64,000 bases of DNA from Suilimivivens aceti (GTDB lineage: Bacteria; Bacillota; Clostridia; Lachnospirales; Lachnospiraceae), in NCBI RefSeq assembly GCF_025567405.1, contig NZ_JAOQKJ010000002.1, positions 248,001 through 312,000 on the forward strand, in the 5' to 3' direction. The number at the start of each line of letters is the position of its first letter. The stretch's first letter is position 1. Below the pieces are notes generated by a model. It saw only the letters and a program-made list of their open reading frames with translations, was not told the DNA's origin and ran no database searches. The position numbers and the translations under genes are program-made. Of the stretch, positions 1 through 7,860 are shown piece after piece.

Positions 1-633
1 CTTTTCCATATTTTTCATAAAGGACTCTGCTCCCATGATCTGATACAGGGCATCGTACAGAGGCCGAAGATAGGGATCTACCTTACTCTGCAGGTCTCCC
101 GGCAGAAATCCAAGCTTTTCTCCTGCCTCGATTGCCGGCCTTGTCAGGATGATCCTCTCTACCTCCTGATTCTTGAAGGCTGTGATTGCCATAGCCATGG
201 CAAGATAGGTTTTACCGGTTCCTGCAGGTCCAAGTCCGAACACTAGCATATTCTTACGTATGCTGTCCACATACTGCTTCTGTCCAAGCGTTTTCGGTTT
301 TACAGGTTTACCGGAAACCGTATGGCAGATACAGTCTTTATCTATTTCAAGTAATACATCGCTTTTATTTTCTTCCATACACATGGCAATCGCATAATCA
401 ACATTCTGGTCTTCGATGTTGTTTCCTCTCTCTGACAGAGCATTCAGCTCTTCCAGTACATTCTTCGCCATTTCAGCATTCCGGTCTGCTCCGCTTATGA
501 TGATCTTCCCATTTCTGTCGGTAATCGAAACGTCAAACTGTCTCTCCAGTTTCTTTACATTTCTATCAAACTGTCCGAACAGATTCTGGATATGTCCGGC
601 CGACACCTGTACTTCTCTCACGCCTGTTTCCAT
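1..633 (-). CDS. phoH: PhoH family P-loop ATPase (partial, C-terminus outside window)
   Basis: About 210 N-terminal residues are present; the gene runs off the left edge. PhoH proteins are cytoplasmic P-loop ATPases linked to RNA metabolism. The N-terminal part (ISDVSITDRNGKII-like region, residues 1-100) resembles the KH-like domain of the family, and the Walker A motif GPAGTGKT is at about residues 135-142, followed by the family-typical ILTRPAIEAGEKLGFLPGD. The start ATG (633-631) abuts the yqfD stop codon with no spacer, and its SD (GGGAG) lies inside the end of yqfD, which points to translational coupling. The order yqfC-yqfD-phoH is the conserved Firmicutes order, in which the next gene is normally ybeY. 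Confidence 0.93.
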   Translation of the reverse strand, partial: METGVREVQVSAGHIQNLFGQFDRNVKKLERQFDVSITDRNGKIIISGADRNAEMAKNVLEELNALSERGNNIEDQNVDYAIAMCMEENKSDVLLEIDKDCICHTVSGKPVKPKTLGQKQYVDSIRKNMLVFGLGPAGTGKTYLAMAMAITAFKNQEVERIILTRPAIEAGEKLGFLPGDLQSKVDPYLRPLYDALYQIMGAESFMKNMEK

Positions 634-1866
634 TTATTCTCCCTGCACCTCTCCGGTCATGCGGATCTCTGTCTTCTGCAGCCCGGAGCATGGTGCCGTT
701 ACTTCAAATTCCACTATAAGGGCATAAATCCCCTTATATTTCTTTATTGTAACATCTTTTTTTATATTTTGTACCCCTTTTTCCTCTAAAGTTTCTACAA
801 ATTTCTGAATTTTATGCTCCATTTGCTTCCGGATCTCTGCCTGTTCATAAATTCTTTCCTCTGTAACATACTCCCTGTTTTTTTCAGAAATCAGGTAAAA
901 GGGAATCAGAAAATTTCCAAACAGCCGCATCTGCTCTGTCTCCATGATACAATCCCCTTCCCGGTATGCTTTCCCCGGGAGACCCAGATGAAAATCCCTT
1001 TTTCCTACAAGCATCCACAGTCCTTTTTTCTCTCTTCCTGTATATGTCCTGTACTCATATTTTTCCGGGAACTTCCATTCCCTGTCAAAAGAAAAAGACA
1101 GCCTAACGTCTGCATCAGCCCTGCAGTATTCATATCTCCTTACTTCTCCGTTCTCATTCATGATCGGAACACATCCTTCTACCAGAATATCTCCCTTCTG
1201 TACCATATCCCCTTCCTTAACAACAGGGTTGCCACTTCTTGTGATCATGCCTACGATCGTACCATCCCTGTCAGCCACCAGATCATAGCCCTCATCGGGT
1301 GTGCCTTCCTCCCCTTCTTTTATTTCCGGGAGTTTTTCATTTTCTCTGATCTGGATCACAAGACTGGTTCCGTCCATTCTTGCAGACGTCCATGTGACAA
1401 CCGGAAACTCATTCCTGATCTTCTTTTCCACATCTTCCATGGCAAGCTGCTTTTTTTTCATTCCGGTTTTAATATTGTTTTCAGACAGAAAATCCATAAG
1501 AACCTCTTCTGTTACATAATGATTTCCTGTGACCCGGATATTCCATACATAGCCTGACATAAGGATCCAGAAAAGCAGGCTTAAGACAATGCCAGCCAGA
1601 AAAATTTTTCGTTTCTGAACCTTTACCATAAGAAAGGGCAGTCCACAACGTTTCGTTATGACTACCCTTGTTCCTGTCTTTCTTGTGATCTTTTTCAGCT
1701 GCCAGAATGCCTTCAGGCTGACTGACATCGTATAAAAGCTTCCGTGGTTCTGTATATCCCACAGCAGAATGTTATGATTCCCACATAAATTGATAAACCG
1801 CTCCGGAGAATACCCACTAAGACGGATCCTCACATATCCCTTCAGGAAACGAATCAACTGCAGCAT
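634..1866 (-). CDS. yqfD: Sporulation protein YqfD
   Basis: A protein of about 410 residues, close to the usual family length (about 400). YqfD is a membrane-associated protein made in the mother cell during sporulation in Bacillus; its biochemical role is not established. Visible features are an N-terminal domain of about 85 residues (starting MLQLIRFLKGYVRI), one membrane segment at about residues 87-105 (IFLAGIVLSLLFWILMSGYV), and a long extracytoplasmic C-terminal part. The frame is open to a GTG at 1878, but the ATG at 1866 has GAGG six bases upstream and gives the family-like N-terminus, so I prefer it. It lies between yqfC and phoH, the conserved arrangement. Confidence 0.92.
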   Translation of the reverse strand: MLQLIRFLKGYVRIRLSGYSPERFINLCGNHNILLWDIQNHGSFYTMSVSLKAFWQLKKITRKTGTRVVITKRCGLPFLMVKVQKRKIFLAGIVLSLLFWILMSGYVWNIRVTGNHYVTEEVLMDFLSENNIKTGMKKKQLAMEDVEKKIRNEFPVVTWTSARMDGTSLVIQIRENEKLPEIKEGEEGTPDEGYDLVADRDGTIVGMITRSGNPVVKEGDMVQKGDILVEGCVPIMNENGEVRRYEYCRADADVRLSFSFDREWKFPEKYEYRTYTGREKKGLWMLVGKRDFHLGLPGKAYREGDCIMETEQMRLFGNFLIPFYLISEKNREYVTEERIYEQAEIRKQMEHKIQKFVETLEEKGVQNIKKDVTIKKYKGIYALIVEFEVTAPCSGLQKTEIRMTGEVQGE

Positions 1867-1896
1867 TCCATACCTCACAACTTAAATTTGGCTCTC

Positions 1897-2196
1897 TTAC
1901 AGGAAACTGATGGTTTCGATCATTCCCCTGATCTTCATATCCTCATTAGTATAGTAGGAAATCGTAAGCTTCTTTCCTTTCAGTTCTATCTTTCTGTTTT
2001 TTCCCTGCAGCAGGATCAGATCATCAGAATACTGCAGTATCCCTTTATAATTTTCCACGAAAATATCATTTTCTCCGGTCACTGTTATGATGGATGCCCC
2101 AAGGAGAGAATCCTTTGGAAGCTTTAAAGACTCCACCACCAGCTCCCTTTTTTCCCGGATCTGCATTCTGTGATTCTTTTTTTCTTTTTTCATCAT
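1897..2196 (-). CDS. yqfC: Sporulation protein YqfC (YabP/YqfC family)
   Basis: 99 residues, with the family pattern of a short basic N-terminus, then LKLPKDSLLGASIITVTG and VENYKGILQYS, a small beta-rich domain shared with YabP. YqfC acts in the mother cell during sporulation; its mechanism is unknown. The start is uncertain: ATG 2196 has no SD, ATG 2166 is a second option, and GTG 2136 has AGGGAG six bases upstream. A sequence CATATAGTA on the minus strand at 2209-2201 resembles a sigma-E/K -10 element; if it is real, transcription would start at about 2194 and translation would have to begin at one of the downstream codons. I see no good matching -35. Confidence 0.85.
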   Translation of the reverse strand: MMKKEKKNHRMQIREKRELVVESLKLPKDSLLGASIITVTGENDIFVENYKGILQYSDDLILLQGKNRKIELKGKKLTISYYTNEDMKIRGMIETISFL

Positions 2197-2230
2197 GCTA
2201 TACTATATGACAGAAAAAGAGCTGGCAGAA

Positions 2231-3535
2231 CTACTTCAGGATCTGATGTATGATCGCACCTTCTTTTTTCACTTTGTCTCCAATATGAAATGCCTTCCGC
2301 AGCCGTTCCTCACAGGCAAGACGTTTTGCTTCCTCATTGGAATGAATATAGGCCAGTGGTTCTCCTGCCTTTACATGACTTCCCACCTTCTTTGTAAGGA
2401 CAATTCCTACAGAAAGATCGATCGCACTCTCTTTGGTCTCCCTGCCGCCACCAAGGATCAGAGAGCAGATCCCTACCTCATCACACTGAATCTTTTCTAC
2501 ATATCCGTCCTTCTCAGAAAGAAGTGGTGTAATACTGGATGCCTTTGGCAAAAGATCAGTTTCATACACCATCCTCTTATCGCCTCCCTGTGCCTCCACA
2601 AGCTCTGCCAGCTTATCAAGTGCCTTTCCGCTGTCGACTGCCTCCTTCAGCATCTCTCTTGCCTGCTGCTCATTCTCTGCGATCTCTGCCACCATAAGCA
2701 TACAGCTTCCAAGTGTCATGCAAAGCTCTGTGAAATCCGCAGGTCCATGTCCCTTCAGTGTTTCGATCGCTTCCTTTACCTCAAGGGCATTTCCTACAGC
2801 ATTTCCAAGTGGCTGATCCATATCAGAGATCACAGCCATCATTTTTCTTCCGGCATTTTTCCCAATCGTCATCATCTCACCGGCAAGCAGCATGGCATCT
2901 GCTTCTTCCTTCATAAAAGCACCGCTTCCCGTCTTCACATCAAGGACAATGGCATCTGCTCCGGCTGCCAGCTTTTTACTCATAATAGAGGATGCGATCA
3001 GTGACATATTATCTACTGTGGCCGTTACATCCCGCAGGGCATACAGCTTCTTGTCGGCCGGTGCCAGATTCTTTGTCTGTCCGATAATGGAAATTCCGAT
3101 CCTGTTCACCTGGTCGATAAATGCTTCTTCACTTAAGGAAGTAGAAAATCCCTGGAAGCTCTCCAGCTTGTCAATGGTGCCGCCGGTATGTCCAAGTCCT
3201 CTTCCGCTCATCTTGGCAATCTTAACACCACAGGCACTGACCATAGGTGTCAGGGCAAGGGACGTCTTATCTCCCACGCCACCTGTACTGTGTTTATCTA
3301 CCTTGATTCCCTGAATGCCTGACAGATCAAGCTGATCCCCGCTCTCTGCCATAGCCATGGTAAGTGCGGCTGTCTCCTTTTCATTCATGCCGTTAAAATA
3401 GATTGCCATCATCATGGCTGACATCTGATAATCCGGGATATTCCCTTTTGTGTAACCCTCAATCATAAAAAAAATCTCGTCCCGTGAAAGTGTGCCTCCG
3501 TTTCTTTTTTTCATGATCAGATCATACATGCGCAT
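2231..3535 (-). CDS. pdp: Pyrimidine-nucleoside (thymidine/uridine) phosphorylase
   Basis: 434 residues. It catalyses the reversible phosphorolysis of uridine, thymidine and deoxyuridine in pyrimidine salvage. The phosphate-binding KHSTGGVGDK and the family signature SGRGLGHTGGTIDKLE are intact, and the C-terminal domain ends in the usual KKVGSHVKAGEPL region. The open frame begins at a GTG (3541), but the ATG at 3535 gives the conserved N-terminus MRMYDLIMKKRNGG and has GGGAG nine bases upstream. It lies 15 bases downstream of rlmH and upstream of yqfC in the same run. Confidence 0.95.
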   Translation of the reverse strand: MRMYDLIMKKRNGGTLSRDEIFFMIEGYTKGNIPDYQMSAMMMAIYFNGMNEKETAALTMAMAESGDQLDLSGIQGIKVDKHSTGGVGDKTSLALTPMVSACGVKIAKMSGRGLGHTGGTIDKLESFQGFSTSLSEEAFIDQVNRIGISIIGQTKNLAPADKKLYALRDVTATVDNMSLIASSIMSKKLAAGADAIVLDVKTGSGAFMKEEADAMLLAGEMMTIGKNAGRKMMAVISDMDQPLGNAVGNALEVKEAIETLKGHGPADFTELCMTLGSCMLMVAEIAENEQQAREMLKEAVDSGKALDKLAELVEAQGGDKRMVYETDLLPKASSITPLLSEKDGYVEKIQCDEVGICSLILGGGRETKESAIDLSVGIVLTKKVGSHVKAGEPLAYIHSNEEAKRLACEERLRKAFHIGDKVKKEGAIIHQILK

Positions 3536-3556
3536 AATCACATTCTCCCTTCTCCT

Positions 3557-4036
3557 TTATTTATGATAAGGCTCCCCTGACAGGATACGGAAGCTCCGGT
3601 AAATCTGCTCCAGCAGTATGACCCGCATAAGCTGATGAGGAAAGGTCATTCTGGAAAAAGAAATTGCCTCATCTGCCCTCTTTGTCACACTCTCATGCAG
3701 TCCCAGCGACCCCCCGATCACAAACTGGATATGGCTTTTTCCCATCGTCATCAGCTTTTCCAGTCTCTCTGAAAGTCCTACGGAATCATATTGCTTCCCC
3801 TGGATTTCAAGTGTAAAAAGAAAAGCATCCTCTTTGATATATTTTAATATCCTGGATGCCTCTTTCTTTTTGATCTGTTCCTCCAGCGCTTCTCCTGCAC
3901 TGTCCGGTGTCTTTTCATCTGCAACCTCGATGATCTCCAGCCTGCAGTAGCCGGAAAGCCGCTTACTGAATTCCGTAATGGCTTCTCGGTAAAATTTTTC
4001 TTTTACTTTTCCTACACAGATAACTGTTATTTTCAT
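3557..4036 (-). CDS. rlmH: 23S rRNA (pseudouridine-1915-N3)-methyltransferase RlmH
   Basis: 159 residues, exactly the family length. It methylates N3 of pseudouridine 1915 in helix 69 of 23S rRNA using S-adenosylmethionine. The SPOUT-fold SAM-binding knot is visible as FVIGGSLGLHESV followed by FPHQLMRVILLEQIYRS and the C-terminal GEPYHK that enters the active site. Its start overlaps the end of the upstream membrane-protein gene by four bases (ATGA), so the two are probably translationally coupled. Confidence 0.97.
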   Translation of the reverse strand: MKITVICVGKVKEKFYREAITEFSKRLSGYCRLEIIEVADEKTPDSAGEALEEQIKKKEASRILKYIKEDAFLFTLEIQGKQYDSVGLSERLEKLMTMGKSHIQFVIGGSLGLHESVTKRADEAISFSRMTFPHQLMRVILLEQIYRSFRILSGEPYHK

Positions 4037-4524
4037 AAATCCGTTTCTTTTTCCTGCCCATTCTTTTCAAAAATGGATGCATAGATCTCATCAGCCAGCC
4101 GTTCCAGATAATCCTGATCCAGATTCATAAACTTTCCTGAAATCAGTTCCTTTACCCTTTCTGTTCTGGCAAAATACTTTGCTTCTTCCTCCTCCTGATC
4201 AAAGTGCAGTGATTCGTCAATGGCCTTTGCCGAAAGATTGGTCATACACCACTTTTTGATCTCACTTGTCAGATTGTTCTCACTGCCGGCCTTCTTTTCA
4301 AATATTCTGGCACTTCTCAAGGAAACACAGCCCATAATGATGAAAAGCAGAAAAAGCGCCCCCATAACGCCGCTGATCATATACTTGTTCAGCCCTCTGA
4401 CCGGTATCACATCCAGAAAATAAAGGACAACCAGAATAAATCCAGCTATACCCACGATCAGCAGAGTATAGGCAGAAGACCTGTTATTCTCTGCTTTCTC
4501 TGTATTATTTACATACGAAGCCAT
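4033..4524 (-). CDS. Small two-helix membrane protein of unknown function
   Basis: 163 residues, not recognised. Two membrane segments are visible (about residues 19-40 and 50-70), followed by a cytoplasmic, acidic, helical C-terminal half of about 90 residues that contains a DQEEEEAKYFARTERVK stretch. The start has a clear SD (GGAGG, seven bases upstream). It sits between a MORN-repeat membrane protein and rlmH and overlaps rlmH by four bases. The soluble half looks like an interaction domain, but I cannot assign a function. Confidence 0.75.
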   Translation of the reverse strand: MASYVNNTEKAENNRSSAYTLLIVGIAGFILVVLYFLDVIPVRGLNKYMISGVMGALFLLFIIMGCVSLRSARIFEKKAGSENNLTSEIKKWCMTNLSAKAIDESLHFDQEEEEAKYFARTERVKELISGKFMNLDQDYLERLADEIYASIFEKNGQEKETDL

Positions 4525-4548
4525 AAAAACACCTCCCCGGGACGCAGA

Positions 4549-5568
4549 TCACTCTGCTATTTTATACTTCGAAATCAGACACGGTACCCCTATATTTTTA
4601 TTTACAGACGGCTGCATCCATATAAAGTTCTCTTCATCCCCGATCATCACAAGAATAGTGCGGTTTCCCTTTTTATCCTTATTGGCATTCTGGTAAACCC
4701 AGGTTCCATGGTCTGCTGTGCCTTCCCATTCCTCCATCTTATCATTCAGGTCTGTTGTTGTCACATAGAAATCCCCGTTCAGAAGTCCACCACTGTAACC
4801 GCCGATCCGGTTGCCCACATAACGTTCACCCTTCTTGAAATTCGCCGTATTAAAATCAAAATGCTCGGATCCTTCTCCATCCGGCAGATCATTTGCAAAT
4901 CCGCCCGTGTACTGATGATACGTATACAGATCTGTATTTTTGCTGTCATTATGCACATGATAATGGATAAAGGTTCCCTTGCCATCCCGTTTTCCGTCTT
5001 TCCAGGTTCCATAATAATACTGGTTGTCTGCATAAACGGCAATTCCCGTTCCGGAAGGAAATCCATTGCTGTCCTTATCTCCATAATAGTAGAAATCTGT
5101 AGAACCCCGCAGGCTGTAGCTCATGGCCCGGAAGCGGTCAAGGGATGCCAGATCATCCAGTGCCTTCTGATTGCTGTCAGCCCAGTACCCCATCATTTCC
5201 TTAAGCTGACTATCTTTGTCATAGGTAATCTTGCTGTAGTCCACAGTACCATTCTGCATAATTTCCTGATAGGGGGTCTGTTCCGGAATCGGGGAGGCAT
5301 CTGCCTTCCCGTCCGTTTTCTCCTCCGCCCCGGTCTGTGCGGGAGTTGCAGCTGCTATTTCCTGCTTCTCACCTGCATTCTGCTCCGGCATATTCTCATC
5401 AGCATAATCCATAATGCTTTCCTGCAGATCTTCATTCCGGCTTTCACTGTTATTTTTATTTTTGACAGCAGATACCACAAAAGTGATAAACAAAACCAGT
5501 ACGATCAGCACAAAAGGAAGGATTGTTACAATAATTTTTGCTTTTTCCTGATCAAATTCTTTTTTCAT
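4549..5568 (-). CDS. Membrane-anchored MORN-repeat protein
   Basis: 339 residues. One membrane segment (residues 11-35) is followed by a low-complexity linker rich in E, A, T and P (about 36-100) and a repeat domain. MORN-like units are visible at about residues 184-202 (YYYGTWKDGKRDGKGTF) and 219-236 (YTGGFANDLPDGEGSEHF), with weaker ones near 160-178 and 249-267. MORN repeats form beta-hairpin ribbons that bind proteins or lipids. The topology suggests that the repeats lie outside the cell. It starts one base upstream of the GltA/NfnB stop in the same direction. I infer a structural or scaffolding role only. Confidence 0.8.
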   Translation of the reverse strand: MKKEFDQEKAKIIVTILPFVLIVLVLFITFVVSAVKNKNNSESRNEDLQESIMDYADENMPEQNAGEKQEIAAATPAQTGAEEKTDGKADASPIPEQTPYQEIMQNGTVDYSKITYDKDSQLKEMMGYWADSNQKALDDLASLDRFRAMSYSLRGSTDFYYYGDKDSNGFPSGTGIAVYADNQYYYGTWKDGKRDGKGTFIHYHVHNDSKNTDLYTYHQYTGGFANDLPDGEGSEHFDFNTANFKKGERYVGNRIGGYSGGLLNGDFYVTTTDLNDKMEEWEGTADHGTWVYQNANKDKKGNRTILVMIGDEENFIWMQPSVNKNIGVPCLISKYKIAE

Positions 5569-6954
5569 TTATTTATTTCTCAAATACTCATCAATGCCTT
5601 TTGCTCCTGCTTTTCCGGCACCCATTGCCAGAATAACAGTCGCTGCTCCTGTTACCGCATCGCCACCGGCATAAACACCTTCCTTGGATGTCTGTCCATT
5701 CTCTTCTGCTGCAACAATACATTTTCTCTTGTTGATCTCAAGACCTTTGGTCGTGGAAGAGATCAGCGGATTCGGAGAAGTTCCAAGGGACATGATAACG
5801 GTATCCACATCAATCACAAACTCAGATCCAGGAACCTCCACAGGACGTCTTCTGCCGGATTCATCAGGCTCTCCGAGCTCCATCTTAATGCAGCGGATGC
5901 CTTTTACCCAGCCCTTTTCATCTTCAAGAATCTCTACCGGGTTAGTCAGCAGATTAAAGATAATGCCCTCTTCTTTTGCATGATGTACTTCTTCTACTCT
6001 GGCAGGCAGCTCTTCCTCGCTTCTTCTGTATACGATATGAACCTCACTGCCAAGACGGAGTGCTGTTCTTGCTGCATCCATGGCTACGTTACCACCGCCT
6101 ACAACAGCAACCTTCTTACCTCTCATGATAGGAGTATTGGAATCTTCATTAAATGCCTTCATCAGATTGCTTCTTGTCAGGTACTCATTGGCAGAGAATA
6201 CTCCGTTTGCCTGCTCACCGGGAATACCCATGAACTTCGGAAGCCCTGCACCGGATCCGATAAATACGGCATCGAAGCCCTCTTCATTCAGCAGCTCATC
6301 AATGGTAACGGATTTTCCGACAACCACGTTGGTTTCAATCTTTACACCAAGTGACTTAACGTTCTCGATTTCCTTCGCTACGACTCTGGTCTTCGGAAGT
6401 CTGAATTCAGGAATACCATAAACCAGTACACCGCCTGCTTCGTGAAGTGCTTCAAAGATCGTAACATCATAGCCCATCTTGGCAAGATCGCCGGCACAGG
6501 TAAGTCCTGCAGGGCCGGATCCGATCACAGCAACCTTCTTACCGTTCTTCTCTGCAGCTCCCTGGGGTTTGATTCCGTTTTCGGAAGCCCAGTCTGCTAC
6601 GAAACGCTCCAGCTTTCCGATGGAGATAGGCTCTCCCTTGATACCTCTGATACATTTGCCTTCGCACTGACTCTCCTGAGGACATACACGTCCGCAGACT
6701 GCCGGAAGTGCAGAGGATTCGGAAATGATCTGATAAGCACCTTCGATATCGTCATTCTTTACCTTCTCAATGAATCCCGGAATGTTAATGGATACCGGGC
6801 ATCCCTTCATACACTGGGCATTCTTGCAGTTGATACATCTGCTTGCTTCTTCTTTTGCTTCTTCTCCATTATAGCCAAGGCAGACCTCTTCAAAATTGGT
6901 TGCTCTTACCTTCGCATCCTGCTCTCTGACAGGTGTCTTCTTTAATACGTCCAT
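5569..6954 (-). CDS. gltA: NADPH-dependent glutamate synthase small-subunit-type flavoprotein; NfnB-like subunit
   Basis: 461 residues. The N-terminus carries two [4Fe-4S]-type cysteine clusters (RCINCKNAQCMKGCP at about 37-51, and CGRVCPQESQCEGKC at about 89-103), then an FAD-binding GSGPAG and an NADPH-binding GGGNVAMDAARTA. Databases usually call this family homotetrameric glutamate synthase. Because the partner flavoprotein gene is directly upstream and overlaps by one base (TAATG), I consider the electron-bifurcating NADH-dependent ferredoxin:NADP oxidoreductase (NfnAB) the likelier role: it couples NADPH oxidation to ferredoxin and NAD reduction, or the reverse. No large glutamate synthase subunit is nearby. 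Confidence 0.92.
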   Translation of the reverse strand: MDVLKKTPVREQDAKVRATNFEEVCLGYNGEEAKEEASRCINCKNAQCMKGCPVSINIPGFIEKVKNDDIEGAYQIISESSALPAVCGRVCPQESQCEGKCIRGIKGEPISIGKLERFVADWASENGIKPQGAAEKNGKKVAVIGSGPAGLTCAGDLAKMGYDVTIFEALHEAGGVLVYGIPEFRLPKTRVVAKEIENVKSLGVKIETNVVVGKSVTIDELLNEEGFDAVFIGSGAGLPKFMGIPGEQANGVFSANEYLTRSNLMKAFNEDSNTPIMRGKKVAVVGGGNVAMDAARTALRLGSEVHIVYRRSEEELPARVEEVHHAKEEGIIFNLLTNPVEILEDEKGWVKGIRCIKMELGEPDESGRRRPVEVPGSEFVIDVDTVIMSLGTSPNPLISSTTKGLEINKRKCIVAAEENGQTSKEGVYAGGDAVTGAATVILAMGAGKAGAKGIDEYLRNK

Positions 6955-7841
6955 TAGTCATTACCTCCGCAGTTTCCGCAGCCGCCGTGATGGGTTGCTC
7001 CTTCTTTTGCTGCAAGATAGGCCCTTCCTTCTGCAGTCTTATAAATCTGTTGACGCTGCATAGCTTCATCAAAATTAACCTGCAGTCCATCAAATTCCGG
7101 TCCGTCAACGCAGGCAAACTTCACTTCTCCTCCTACAGTGACACGGCAGGCGCCGCACATACCGGTTCCGTCTACCATAATAGGGTTTAAGCTGACCACA
7201 GTAGGGATATTCAGTTCCTTTGTCAGCTTGCAGACAAATTTCATCATGATCATGGGTCCAATGGCGATACATACATCATAATGATTACCTTCATTTACAA
7301 GATCGGTAATGGTCTGCGTTACCATACCGCTTCTTCCATAGGAGCCATCATCTGTGGTAACAAAAAGACGGCCTGCAACTGCTTCCATTTCCTTTTCAAG
7401 GATCAGGATACTCTTTGTCTTTGCACCAACGATGACATCTGCATCAATGCCGTTCTCATGGAGCCATTTTACCTGCGGATAAACAGGTGCAGTTCCCACT
7501 CCACCCGCAACAAAAAGGATTTTCTTTTTCTTCAGTTCTTCCTTATCCTCGTGAACCAGCTCAGAAGGCTGTCCAAGAGGACCTACAAAATCGTGGAAGG
7601 CATCACCTGTCTTTAAATGAGACATAAATTCTGTTCCGGCTCCGACTACCTGGAATACGATAGTAACGGTTCCCTTTTCCCTGTCATAATCACAGATGGT
7701 AAGTGGGATTCTTTCTGCCCTTTCATCTGTTCTTACGATCACAAACTGTCCCGGCTGGCAGGACCTTGCCACTCTTTTTGCTTCCACCACCATGTAATAA
7801 ATATTGGGTGTCAGTTCTTTTGCTTCTAAAATCTTGTACAT
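6954..7841 (-). CDS. Sulfide/dihydroorotate dehydrogenase-like FAD/NAD-binding subunit (NfnA-like)
   Basis: 295 residues. A ferredoxin-reductase fold: an N-terminal FAD barrel (RSCQPGQFVIVRTDERAERIPLTI at about residues 29-52), an NAD domain (FVAGGVGTAPVYPQ), and a C-terminal [2Fe-2S] motif with cysteines in DGTGMCGAC and FACVDGPEF. A Cys-rich C-terminal tail (HHGGCGNCGG) follows. NfnA binds FAD and [2Fe-2S] and interacts with NAD(H); with the adjacent GltA-type protein it would form the bifurcating NfnAB complex in the cytoplasm. Its stop overlaps the start of the partner by one base, as expected for subunits made in equal amounts. Confidence 0.92.
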   Translation of the reverse strand: MYKILEAKELTPNIYYMVVEAKRVARSCQPGQFVIVRTDERAERIPLTICDYDREKGTVTIVFQVVGAGTEFMSHLKTGDAFHDFVGPLGQPSELVHEDKEELKKKKILFVAGGVGTAPVYPQVKWLHENGIDADVIVGAKTKSILILEKEMEAVAGRLFVTTDDGSYGRSGMVTQTITDLVNEGNHYDVCIAIGPMIMMKFVCKLTKELNIPTVVSLNPIMVDGTGMCGACRVTVGGEVKFACVDGPEFDGLQVNFDEAMQRQQIYKTAEGRAYLAAKEGATHHGGCGNCGGND

Positions 7842-7860
7842 CTCTATATCCTTTCCTGTT

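Noticed and set aside
4708..6354. A 548-codon open frame on the plus strand
   Set aside because: It is antisense to the MORN gene and the GltA/NfnB gene, has no SD or domain, and its composition (many C, S, I, H) is that of a reversed coding strand.
7500..7520. Possible CRISPR or mobile elements anywhere in the window
   Set aside because: No direct-repeat arrays, transposase genes or flanking target duplications were seen; all long open frames belong to chromosomal gene families.
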